NCBI GenBank assembly: GCA_905147135.1
Contig: LR990041.1
Span: forward strand, 14,259,907 to 14,323,906
Reading direction: 5' to 3'
DNA length: 64,000 nt
Source of the DNA: Blastobasis lacticolella
Taxonomy: Eukaryota; Arthropoda; Insecta; Lepidoptera; Blastobasidae
The notes below the pieces were generated by a model. The model did no database searches and was not told the origin of the DNA. It worked only from the letters and a program-made list of their open reading frames with translations. A program made the position numbers and the translations under genes. How positions within the stretch are numbered: position 1 is the first letter of the stretch; every line of letters starts with the position of its first letter. Below are positions 12,513 to 22,420 of the stretch, piece by piece.

Positions 12513-12989
12513 GTTACTCTAGAGCGGTTACTTTGAAAGAGCGAATATCGTTAAAAGAGTACATCTTGCCAAAAGAGTAGGATATGGATCTCGAGATGTC
12601 CAGAGTCTCGGAGACTTTTTCTTATTGTAACTATCTCTCGAAACGAGTCTTTTGCGAAAGATCTATTTTGTGAACTACTTTATATGTCTCATATCCAAAC
12701 GCTATGTTTGGTTTTCTATATACTACTAAGGTGCCAAATCTGCGTTCAGCCCGTCTTATGGTAAGTAGCTCCTTAAATTTGTCCGTGGTAATAATAAACA
12801 TCAAATCGAGTCCAATAATCCCAATGACTGGTAGACATTGAATCGCATGAATAGCTTCAAAGTCAAATAAAAACGACAACCAAAAAATCACTTCGCTCGG
12901 CCTCTGGAAATCGCAATGGTGAGTTTATTGCCACGTATGTCTGTTATCCTCAACGATGTTAAGCTCTTACTTTTGGTTTCCCGCGTAAA

Positions 12990-13148
12990 TTGCAAGTCGA
13001 AAGCGACGCTCTTGCAGCTTATCTGTGACGTGATGTGAGGGCTACTATTAATATGGACGCTTCGGATGAGATCTATGCTGTAAAATTTACACATCCACAG
13101 CAGCATCTTCATATCCGTGTTGCGCAGTTCCTGCTTATGGTGTACCAC
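12990..13148 (-). pseudogene. RTE-type LINE C-terminal remnant (copy 1)
   Basis: Minus-strand translation shows LRNTDMKMLLWMC followed by SIDLIRSVHI. This resembles the 'xxEMKMLRWMxGxTRxDKIRNxHIRG' block just after the RT domain of lepidopteran RTE elements. The frame then degenerates. The block cttgcagcttatctgtga is shared with copy 2 at 13450, showing two related insertions or a duplication. Confidence 0.5.
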
Positions 13149-13298
13149 ATGTGGCTGCCGTACATAAGCTTAACCGGCATTTCGGGGCCACAAATAATGC
13201 TCATGTTAAATCCCGTTTACGCTCCCACGTGGCGAGGGCCGGCAGGGTTCTTTTGGTCCAGTTCGATTGGTTTCCGGCATTCTTTGTAGTTAACAACG

Positions 13299-13601
13299 TC
13301 AAGCCTTCTTGGGCCGGTTTCTTCTATCCGTGCCCGCTGGGGGTGGCATGGCTAGCCATGCCAACCCCAGGAAACAAATGTCTAGACATTTGTTCCCTGT
13401 GTAATTTCCAGGTCTGCGCAAGACGTGACCATATAATCGATGATAGCACTCTTGCAGCTTATCTGTGATGTCGCAGACGAGTAGGCTCTCGCGAGTGTGG
13501 GCGTTTCGAACGCGGTCATTGCGAGAAACTCCAGACATCAACAATTGTCCTGCTCCTGTAGAGGCCAAGGCTAACCTGTCACCTTCTGCTATTTGGCCCA
13601 A
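13299..13601 (-). pseudogene. RTE-type LINE C-terminal remnant (copy 2), interrupted by a palindrome
   Basis: Minus-strand translation reads SGVSRNDRVRNAHTRESL, then ITDKLQECYHRLYGHVLRRP, then RNRPKKA near the low-coordinate end. This is the typical 3' portion of RTE elements (GVTRxDRIRNxxIRGSL ... LxWYGHVxRR ... GRPKK). It is split by a palindrome-rich insert at about 13340-13400 (ggcatggctagccatgcc and caaatgtctagacatttg). No intact catalytic region is present. Confidence 0.6.
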
Positions 13602-13767
13602 GTCGCAGGTTAATTATAATTGCCGACAAATTGTTTTACATCATCAGATTTCCTGTTAGGTAGCTGTAGTGGTTTCTAAGATCGTTCTGGCAGAACTAAA
13701 AAATTTGCTTATTAATATAGCTTTTACCATAGGTACATAATTATATATCCTATACTTTGTGACTAAT

Positions 13768-14118
13768 AAAAAATAATTATCTTGGCGTTAATGTCCCGGT
13801 TGTGCTCTCGCGCACGAGGGCCCGGGGTCCGCCTTGACCATGATCCAGGATTTGGCAGGTCAGGTAATTACAGTGGAGCGACTGTCCATGACCCTACTAG
13901 GGGAACCTGACCAGATTGGATCATGGTTACACATCCAGTCGCCTGAATGTGCAGGTTTCATCACTATGTTTTCCCTCACCGTAAGAGCGTCGGTTAGTAT
14001 TCAACTGATGTACATAACTCAGAAAACAGTCATTGGTACATGGCCGGAGCGGGATTCGAACCCGGGGCCTCTGGCTTACGAGTCGTATACTCTAACCGCA
14101 CGGCCACCGACGCCACCG
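13768..14118 (-). repeat. tRNA-derived SINE (family B), full length, 14-bp target duplication
   Basis: In minus sense the element begins near 14118 with a tRNA-like head carrying a box-A-like TGGCCGTGCGGTTAGAGT and a box-B-like GGGTTCGAATCCC, then runs through the body to the 'cattaacgccaag' 3' block near 13785. It is flanked by a perfect 14-bp direct repeat, actttgtgactaat, at 13754-13767 and 14119-14132. Pol III boxes inside a repeat with target duplications identify it as a SINE, not a functional tRNA gene. Confidence 0.9.
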
Positions 14119-14132
14119 ACTTTGTGACTAAT

Positions 14133-16169
14133 TAATTAATTTTAGCGTACCTAATCAGAATCCAAACCCGAAAAAATGGTTTTGCCATGCTGAATCACAG
14201 ACGCGGATCACACTTAAGATTCGTTTATCTCGTTAAATGTTCAAGAAATATAGACGTTTTACTTTGACATCTCATGAAAAAATTGCTCTAAACCGAAAAA
14301 TCTCAAAATTGAGACTTTGGCTGTGTTTGAAAAACACAATTTAGGTATTTTACAGTAGCCGCCTATGAGTTCCCAACGCAATGGCTTAGCAAGATTCACG
14401 AGCTCCACAAAAACGATTCCGAATTGAAATTCGATTATTTGTCACAGTAATATTTTACAAGCGAATGTGGAAATAATATTTGTCGGCGCGTCAAAGCGGC
14501 GATCACTTGCGGAAGTTGGCCGAAGCCGCGAGTTACCGTTTGTATCGTGTTTTTCGGGTTTTTTGTTTCGTGTGTTCGGGTCGTTCCATTCACACGTCAC
14601 AGTGAGGAATTTATTATGTCCCGCGACAAGTTATTTCACGAGCGAATGTTAACATTGAGTACATTTTACTGTTTTCCCTTCGCGGTATGAACATCAAAGG
14701 GATACCGCTTCTTTATGAATAATACATCACTCAATAATCAAAATACATAAATATTTGTTGATGCATAATCGAAAAAAGATACAACGAGATCATAATTGCA
14801 AAGCAATTTGTATGAATATAAGATAAGGGAACCTAATCATAATTTCACACAACACACGTAATGTCACAAACAACGACCTATGTGTTCAGTTGGTTAACAT
14901 GCCGGTCGCTACGCAGAGTTCCCGGGTTCGATTCACGGCTGAGCAGAAATTGAAATAATGAATTTAATTTCTGTTACAGGTCTGGACGTAGTATGTATAA
15001 TAAGTATGTTATCGAACACCCATAACATAAGCCATGCTTACTTTGGGGCTTGATGGCGCTGTGCGAATTTGTCCAAGCTTAAAGAAAAAAGATAATGCAT
15101 CTGCTCTTCTCCTTAGCGCATAATGATATCGCCATGAAACAACTAGGAACCAATAATAAGTAATTTATTAAGTAAACAAAGATGTAATAAAATGTTGTAA
15201 CCGCTTCTGCTTGTGCTACCTCGTTTGTTTCTGGGGCTGTAAAACGAGATATCTGCAAAAACCTATATCTACAAAAAGCCGAAACATTGCATCGACGGAG
15301 TATCTCTTACACTATCTGCCTATCTAAGCTTATCGCAGGAAAATTTTAAATGGAAGCTTCAGCTGCTAGCCAAAACAAACTAAATGGAAATGAGGTATCA
15401 TCATGAGAATAAGTATTTAAAAGTAATTTGGGATTACATGTTATAAAATTAAAAGTTGAATTGAGTTTGTCAACTGCTATCTACGGTTGAGATAGATAGG
15501 TAGGAAACTAAAGTAGATATGGCCCTCATCTCACGCTACGAACCCGCCAACAAGTTCCAAAGTAAAATTGCATCCTTTAATAATTTCTCGTACCAGAAAA
15601 TATTACGGCAACTTTAATAAAAGTAACACTGAAGCTGAAAACTCGAAGACGTGTCTGGAAAATATTTTAGATCTCTCTATCCATAGGTACTGACATAAAC
15701 TCTTCTGCTAAGTTCATCGAAAGCGTATATTGTATTCTCTTTGAAAAGAGTAAATAATAGACTGTAAGCCGGTTTGTTGCCAGCAGCCAGGCAGTACTGG
15801 CATGTTTGCTAAGTTGGTAGTGATCTAGCCTGCTGAACAGTACACTTACTATATTATGATTACTAGCGAATTAGGAAGCCGCGGCTTCCCACGGGTTTCT
15901 ATGACGGGTATAAAAGTTATAATTGTTGTTGAAAACCGTATCAAAATCAGTTGCATGGATTAGTAGGAGTTGTTAGCGGATATACAGACACACACGGAAA
16001 GCGGCTTTATTTTATACTTGGAGGGATACTTGGGTTATACTGAAAGTTTGGCGTAACTCATTAATAAAACAATTCACATGTAATGTAAAAAGTAATGTAC
16101 TGCTTTTCGAAGTATTCTCCATTACATTTTAAAGACATTTTCATTTTCAAACCATTTTCTAAAACATGA
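14133..16169. other. No supported gene
   Basis: Apart from the SINE at 14874, this holds AT-rich DNA, a short frame at 14467-14652 without features, and a fragment at about 15860-16010 resembling the helitron-like 'cacgggtttct ... gttgcatggattag' repeats. Confidence 0.45.
14874..15110 (+). repeat. tRNA-derived SINE (family C)
   Basis: Plus-sense copy. A tRNA-like head (gttcagttggttaacatgcc, then box-B-like gggttcgattcacgg) is followed by 'cagaaattgaaataatg', 'ctgttacaggtctgg' and the 3' block 'atggcgctgtgcgaatttgtcc'. The same order is found inverted at 61728-61997. Confidence 0.75.
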
Positions 16170-16870
16170 GGGCATGTTTTTCACGTGCTGGTTGAAAGCT
16201 ATCACGGCCTCTTCTGACCCCGTAAATAAATATAAATATAAAAAACATTTTCTTTATTTGTTCGCACAACGGTTACATAATTTCGTGATTATTCAATTAC
16301 AAAGTAAATGCAAAACCTCTCATAAAATCTTCGATTTTTGGGAAAATAAAAAAATCGCTTTGTGCCAGATTCTGACTATGTGCGCGGTGGTTCACTAGCT
16401 CTACTTTTCAGAAGCCAAAAAAGACTTTGTCTCGTTCACGGTGTGCGCCATATCATTGTCATGGTGTCAGGATGCCAATTTTTTGTCGTTTTACCCTAAC
16501 TTTTTCAAAGACATTGGGCAAACAAATGGTGGTGACCCAGCATCTCTCAGCATCAACCATCTTTTGCTCTTCAAGTGGGATCTTACAGGCATGACCAGTT
16601 CGGGAGAAAATAAACGCGACCACTTTTCTCCTACGCTTTCTCACCTTCCTCATTTTTGTTGGATTGCTGTCGCCTTCGAACACCTATACAGAAGACCGTT
16701 GCTTTCTTTCCGGTATGAAACAATTTTTCATCTTCTGTCACAATGTCATACACAGCATTTGAACGTCCGTGATCGAACTTTAACAACATTTTTTACACCG
16801 ATCAACTCGAGACCGTTTTTGTTCTGGGGTGAATTCAAGAGGAATCCAGCGGCAAACAAAGTTTTGTAAC
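16170..16870 (-). pseudogene. Mariner-family transposase remnant
   Basis: The minus strand decodes, with several frameshifts and stops, into pieces typical of mariner transposases: VVAFIFSRTGHACKIPLEEQ (around 16560-16620), ICLPNVFEKVRVKRQKIG (around 16470-16525) and AQSDFFIFPKIEDFMRG (around 16320-16370). The last corresponds to the family's 'LAPxDFxLFPKIKxxLRG' segment, which carries the third catalytic aspartate. The N-terminal DNA-binding part is absent or unrecognisable. The 142-codon plus-strand frame across it (16441-16869) is antisense shadow. Confidence 0.7.
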
Positions 16871-19046
16871 TTGTAAATAAACATTAAGACATTAAGTAAG
16901 ATTTTTTTAAATTTGTCTTATATGAATTCCTAAATGTCCTCGAATCTCCTCATAGATGAAACACCGGTTTACTCCAATTAGTTGCTTGACAGTATCCCCA
17001 TTTTTCTTACTGATATGTTTAGGGCTGTTAGTTATTTTATGATTAGAGTAGGTGACTGCCGAGCTTCTGCCAAATGGCCCAAGCGGCTACCAACGATATG
17101 TAAGCGGCTTACTGAGTATGTTTGCTGCCCGTTATTACGGCGAATTTTCATATGTGAAACTCTGCTGTCTAGTCGTTGATGGTTCTCATGTTGACATTTT
17201 GAATTACAACCGTAGACGTTGTTTTTCTTGAATGAGTATTTGATTGTAATTGTACTCTGTGATTGTACATATATTATTGTAATGGAATCGTAAACATTGC
17301 TTATTCATTATTAATTGAGCAATATATGAAATAAGAATTAATCGTTTCTTGTACATACATATTTGTGAACTTTCATTAGAAGTGATATATTCTATTTGAA
17401 CCAACAAGATTTCAAAGTTAGCTACCTTCATGGCAAAGACTGTCAATTTTTTTTCTCCGTGATTTGAACAATATTATAGCGTGAAATAGTTATTCTATTA
17501 GAAATTAAAGAAAATGTTTAACATACTTGTTGTAGGTAAATAAAATTACTAAACTTAGTAAACTGTTGAAACACAAAGCCACCCAAATTACAAATATACA
17601 TCCCACAGAATGTATTACAATTTAACCAAAACACACAAGTTCACATGTCTGTATAACTGTCTTAGTTGCCGACAACTGGAATTGGAACTATTCCGAGGAC
17701 TCAGCGCGCGTCAGTCACCCCTCACGGATGAGAAATTAACCAGCTAACTGCTGGCTAGGGCTAACTTCTTGATACCAACTCGGCCGTCTACCTTTCAAAC
17801 TACTTAGGGCTGTGACGTTTTTGAGCGATTTTCTTTGCACATAATTGTTAGTACTCCGGTGGACGATAAATCAATTGTCAACGATAACATAGGCACTATA
17901 TTAGTTAGTACTTACTTATAGTTTGAATAAAAGTCTTTTTCTGCTCGTACTTTTTACTTTAATAAATAAATAAAAGCTTTATTTAGGTAACTTAAAATCT
18001 ACAACAATATTGGATGTATGTCTGAAATAAAAATTTTCAATTTCAATTTCAATTTCAATATTCAGTATTTGGAATCTCTTTTTAAGCAAGTATATGCTTG
18101 TTTTAAAAGATTACGCTCTTCCATAGCCAAAACATTAGCTATTTAACAATCTATTAACTATCTTTAAATAGTGTAATTTAAATTATTATTGCGGGTTCCA
18201 GAACAGTTTTACCTTGTCTTCGTGCCTGGGTGACAAAACCCAGTGACTCTTTGTGTCTTCTGAGAAACAGTAGTTGCGGCGGTGGGAATAAGTGGTGAGT
18301 TTTGGCTCGCTAAAAAGATCGTACTCAATACTTGTCTATGTTGTTCTAAATGCTAATACCCTGTACTCTAATAGCTTAGTAAAACAACTAGTTCTCGCCT
18401 ACTAGCTCTCAGTTCACAGACTATATTTGAATATTTTAGAAGCCTGAGCGACTGTGAAATACTTGCAACATACGGGAATTTCCCAAGGAAGTTTAAGAGG
18501 CGCATCAAGTCAGCTCCCTGTTAAATGAGAAATTAGCGAACAACCTTGTGCACGCTGCTATCTTATGCAGACTAAACGTTAGACGGGAAATTCGAAATTA
18601 CCCGATTCTACAAGATTCGTTCATTATTTTGTTGTAAGTGTTCAAGTGGCTGGCAAATCCAATAATACCATTGTCCCTAAAATGAGAGCTAAACGCGATA
18701 AACTAACGGAGAAAAGAGAAAAGTATCATAATCACGTTCATTTTAGTAGTATTAGTTGTAATTATAAGTAGTTTAAAGATAAGACCACCTATATTAATGT
18801 ACACAAACCACATCGGTGGGCGATTAGAGAAGATATTCGAGCTCTATTGGTTATCAGGTCTGGCTCGATACAAAACGCCTATCTTTCTCGAATCAACGAG
18901 TGGTTGACTCCAACCACTATGACTGGCTGAGGGACTCCCCTCAGCCAGTCATATCTATGTTACAAGTTTTTATTTAACTTTCAATGTTTGTAATAACCTA
19001 ATTATGTATGTTCGGGTTAAATCTTGCAAGCCTAATGTGACTAACT
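16871..19046. other. No supported gene; hairpin and AT-rich tails
   Basis: No credible exon. It contains a LINE-tail-like tract at about 17960-18060 (aataaataaataaaagc and repeated tttcaa) and a strong hairpin at 18919-18952. Confidence 0.45.
18919..18952. repeat. Perfect 15-bp hairpin
   Basis: atgactggctgaggg (18919-18933) pairs perfectly with ccctcagccagtcat (18938-18952) across a 4-nt loop. No flanking gene or poly-T terminator context is seen. It may be a remnant of a palindromic transposon end. Confidence 0.6.
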
Positions 19047-19058
19047 TCTTGTCGTACA

Positions 19059-19315
19059 CACATCACAGCCCATAACAGTCCACTGCAGGACTTCGGGCCT
19101 CTCCCGCAAAAAGGGAGGTTATTGCCATAATCTCCACGCTTGGCAGGCGGGTTGGAGATCGCAGTGTTATAATATAACAATGGAAAATGCTGCTGCCCAT
19201 TTTCCAGTCTACGGAGGCGCTTAGATCTTTTGCCTCGTAAAACATTAGTCGCCTTGTACGACACCCACGAGTGTAAGGGGTTGGTGCTATTCTACTCTGC
19301 CGGACACCACACGGC
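19059..19315 (-). repeat. (CAT)n-tailed SINE (family A), 12-bp target duplication
   Basis: Minus-sense full-length copy: head at about 19315 (GCCGTGTGGTGTCCGGCAGA), tail end near 19062 with only one CAT left. Perfect 12-bp flanking repeats, tcttgtcgtaca, lie at 19047-19058 and 19316-19327. The frames on the minus strand (19063-19264) are repeat-internal. Confidence 0.85.
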
Positions 19316-19436
19316 TCTTGTCGTACAATTGAGCTGAAATTTTACAAACATATTATGTAACTTGGAGGACAATGTATTACTACGGTACCATGGAGCTGGT
19401 CTACTGATAAGGTCGGAAAGTGATCATAGTAATTAA

Positions 19437-19744
19437 TGAACGCATCAAGATAACCCCATCGTGTTTGGACTTTTTGGAATAGCTTTAATGGGTACTGATA
19501 CCTCTAGATGACTTTCAAGCTCTGACGATAATGACGAAAGCTGGCCATAGGAACTACTAAATGCAACAAGATAACCCCATTGGGTTTAGATTCTCTGGAA
19601 AGGTTTTAATGAGTACTGTATCCCTAGATGACATTCAAGCTCTGATGATGATAATGGAAGGAGGCCATAGGAACTATTGAATGCAACAAGATAACCCCAT
19701 CGTGTTTGGGCTCTTTGGAATTGTCTTGATAAGTACTATAACCC
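19437..19744. repeat. Tandem array, ~121-bp unit, ~2.6 copies
   Basis: Units begin 'atgcaacaagataacccc' and continue through 'tctagatgac', 'ttcaagctctga' and 'ggccataggaacta'. Units start near 19437, 19560 and 19680 and are roughly 85-90 percent alike by eye. The third unit is partial. No ORF spans the units. Confidence 0.75.
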
Positions 19745-19749
19745 TATGA

Positions 19750-22040
19750 TATTCCAATATCCAATCTAAAGCAGCGCCATAAAAATTTGTTTTGAAAACA
19801 ATGATTCATTTGAGAACTGATTATATTACATTTTGATAGAAACACCTACGATTGTCATTTAGCAGCCGCGAGCCTTTAATAATAAGGGATTTAAAATATT
19901 ACATAAAGTTGTTTCGCGCGTCAACTTTCTATCGGCCGAAGATGGAGCGCCTATCCAGACGATGACACACTCTATCTTCTTGGGTTGAAGACGTACGCTT
20001 AAAATTGTCTTCAGTAAAGTGAAACGAGAAACAGCGAGGTAGCTTGATTGATTTATATTTGATGCAATTTATCCTCAAGCGAAAAAGAATTTGGTTTATA
20101 TTTTTTATATATCTATGAAGAATACATAACTAACGCGGGTATTATGATGCAAATTATTTCCGGATTTCCGTACATGCAACTCCATTTAAATTTGGCTACT
20201 CATAAACCTTATGCGTAGTAAGAAAACCGGAAAATAATTAAAAGAAAATACTTACAGAAAACTTAGCAACTCCCTTATTTCACTTACTGCTCTTATAAAG
20301 TTAGAGTAATCTAACTTGTTGACAATGAAGGCGGTGAAGTTGTAATTCTAATAAAGTTAACGCATAAACCATGTAGCACAAGTGTAAGTAATAAAGACAA
20401 GAAATTGCTAAAGTTCTTAAAATGGCCCGTTACGAAACGTAAATGCAATTACAAGGGTATTATTATAAACTAGCTTTTGCCCGCGACTTCGTCCGCCTGG
20501 AAATCCTTTTTATGGCAGTTTTTTCCGAACGACAATTTTAAATGACCCTAAAATATTTAAGCTAGTACTACGGAGAGGTCATATCGGGAGAGGTATCTTG
20601 GTTAATTTGTTGTATGCAGTATAGTTGTTAGTAGGACCCCAAATAACCAAACCGTTAAAACCTCATTAAAATCTATTCGGTGCCATTTCCATGTTTCTTA
20701 TAGTTAAGCTGGTCTATTATTCCGTATTTGTTGCCCAGGCTCAATAGTTACACAACAAAAAAAGATTCATTCAAATCCGTCCAGTAGTTTCGGAGAGTGT
20801 GTACAACCTATTAAACTATAATTTAAAAAAAATCGTTGTATTACTATTTATTCATCACATTAAATTATTATTTTGTAAATATATTCAATATACAGACACA
20901 CTTGGTTACTATTTTATTATATGTTTAGATTTCAATGACAAAACTTTACGCTCGATACTAATTGATAATCTATTTCTCACAATTTGAGGGAATTATAAAG
21001 GTACGGTACCAAGCAATGTCCATATTCTTAACGTAACTCCAATGTCGTATATTAGACTCCTCTTGGATGATTATTCCTCAAAATCTAGTAGATATGACAG
21101 GCACGTTGGAAAGCGCTATTGAACATGTGTGCCTTCCATGTGTAACTCCTTATACTCCATACTGACTGAGCAGCCTCGCGAAGCGGCAAACGAAGTCGGT
21201 CTGGATCCTAATCCAACCAGATACAGATCCAGATGCATTGCATTATTCTTTTGAACTTGGAGAGAATCGATGTTAGTACCTAAGGGACGCAACTCGTTTA
21301 TTTAATTGTTATTTCTCTTCATCATTAGTATTTATCCGCCAAACCTGGACGAATACCGCCCCCAGGACCTACCATCCTAATTGAACCAATGAACAACGAA
21401 TCATTAATTATAAATGCCGAAAGGCACTTTCTCACTCGCCACTATTTGTTGTAGTCAGATCGTGACAGAATGAAAACGTATCCAAAGAAACAAATGTACA
21501 CAGGAAATGTACCAGTATGAGTCAAAAATAAACAACCTACAAAATAATTTCCCTCGTTAAAGTAACTCGCGGATTACACCTTGACAACCTCCGAGTTGAG
21601 TAATACCGCCGCTCTAGCAGTTCCCGCCACCAATAAGACGCAGCTAAATAAATCATCTTGACAGCTATTACTTCGCACCTTGAACGCTGAAATGTCGAGT
21701 AGGTAAATAACCTTAAAATATTCGAAGCACGAGCCTTAATGGAGCCTATCCAAATTATTATATAATTATCATTTTAACGGCTACCGCTTTTTGTCACTCG
21801 CTATATTGTGGACAAAAACGACGAAAGGATTTTTAACGTAAGTAATTAAAATGAATGGTAACGTATACCTACCTTGTTTCAGTAGACATTGGTTTTAATT
21901 TCAGTAATGGTTGGCGAGCACTTCTTTTAATGGAAATTACAAATAAGCTGATTCACAGATGACTACAGTCAGATTTATCGCGATGATTTGATTCTACTCT
22001 GTTGTTTGTCTTCATACTTTGCTAAACTATATATAGGTGT
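19750..22040. other. No supported gene; helitron-like fragment
   Basis: About 20472-20800 looks like a reversed helitron-type repeat. The remainder is AT-rich with no exon I can defend. Confidence 0.4.
20472..20800 (-). mobile_element. Helitron-like non-autonomous repeat (3' end CTAG)
   Basis: The plus strand starts tagcttttgcccgcgacttc. Its reverse complement ends gaagtcgcgggcaaaagcta followed by g and then T, which is the CTRR-then-T arrangement of helitron 3' ends with a GC-rich block just inside. The other end is near a 'caaatccgtccagtagtttc' block at about 20775-20795. The family assignment is inference from terminal features and from knowledge of common lepidopteran repeats. Confidence 0.45.
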
Positions 22041-22049
22041 ATTCCCTTC

Positions 22050-22420
22050 CCTATTACTGAAGTATGCGGATAACATTGTACTGGAGAGCAAGCTTAGGCA
22101 GGACCTTGAGACCAGGGTAAATATATGAAAGGATGTGCCAGAAAACGGTGGTTTGCAGCTGAATGTCGCCAAAACAGAGTATATAACCGAAATCATCCGT
22201 AAAGGTAATTAAGCTGTCAATAAAACAGATAAATCCAATACCGCAGATCCGTGATGCACGAGTTCGGCGATATTGGCCACGATGTCAAGTCCTGAATCTC
22301 TGACGCTTGGGATAAAAGGTGGGAACTCAAAGCAGACATCTGTGACCCTAAAATCCCGATCAAATTTAAGAGACTTATGTATATACCTTTGTTGAAGAAA
22401 CATTCAATTATCATGAAATT
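22050..22420 (+). pseudogene. RTE-type LINE reverse transcriptase remnant
   Basis: The + strand carries YADNIVLESKLRQDLETRV (from about 22067; the family catalytic motif is YADD, here YADN), then after a stop ENGGLQLNVAKTEYI. After a frameshift comes DKRWELKADICDPKIPIKFK (about 22310-22370), matching the family's 'CDxxIPxKxKGxxYK' segment. It is clearly inactive. The opposite-strand frames over it are shadows. Confidence 0.65.

Noticed and set aside
14040..14118. tRNA-like sequence with A and B boxes (also near 25570-25640, 14885-14945 and 61920-61990)
   Set aside because: Each is the head of a SINE with target duplications or a repeated body, and the cloverleaf is not convincing as a functional tRNA.
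16441..16869. 142-codon plus-strand open frame
   Set aside because: The opposite strand reads as a broken mariner transposase; the plus frame is its antisense shadow.
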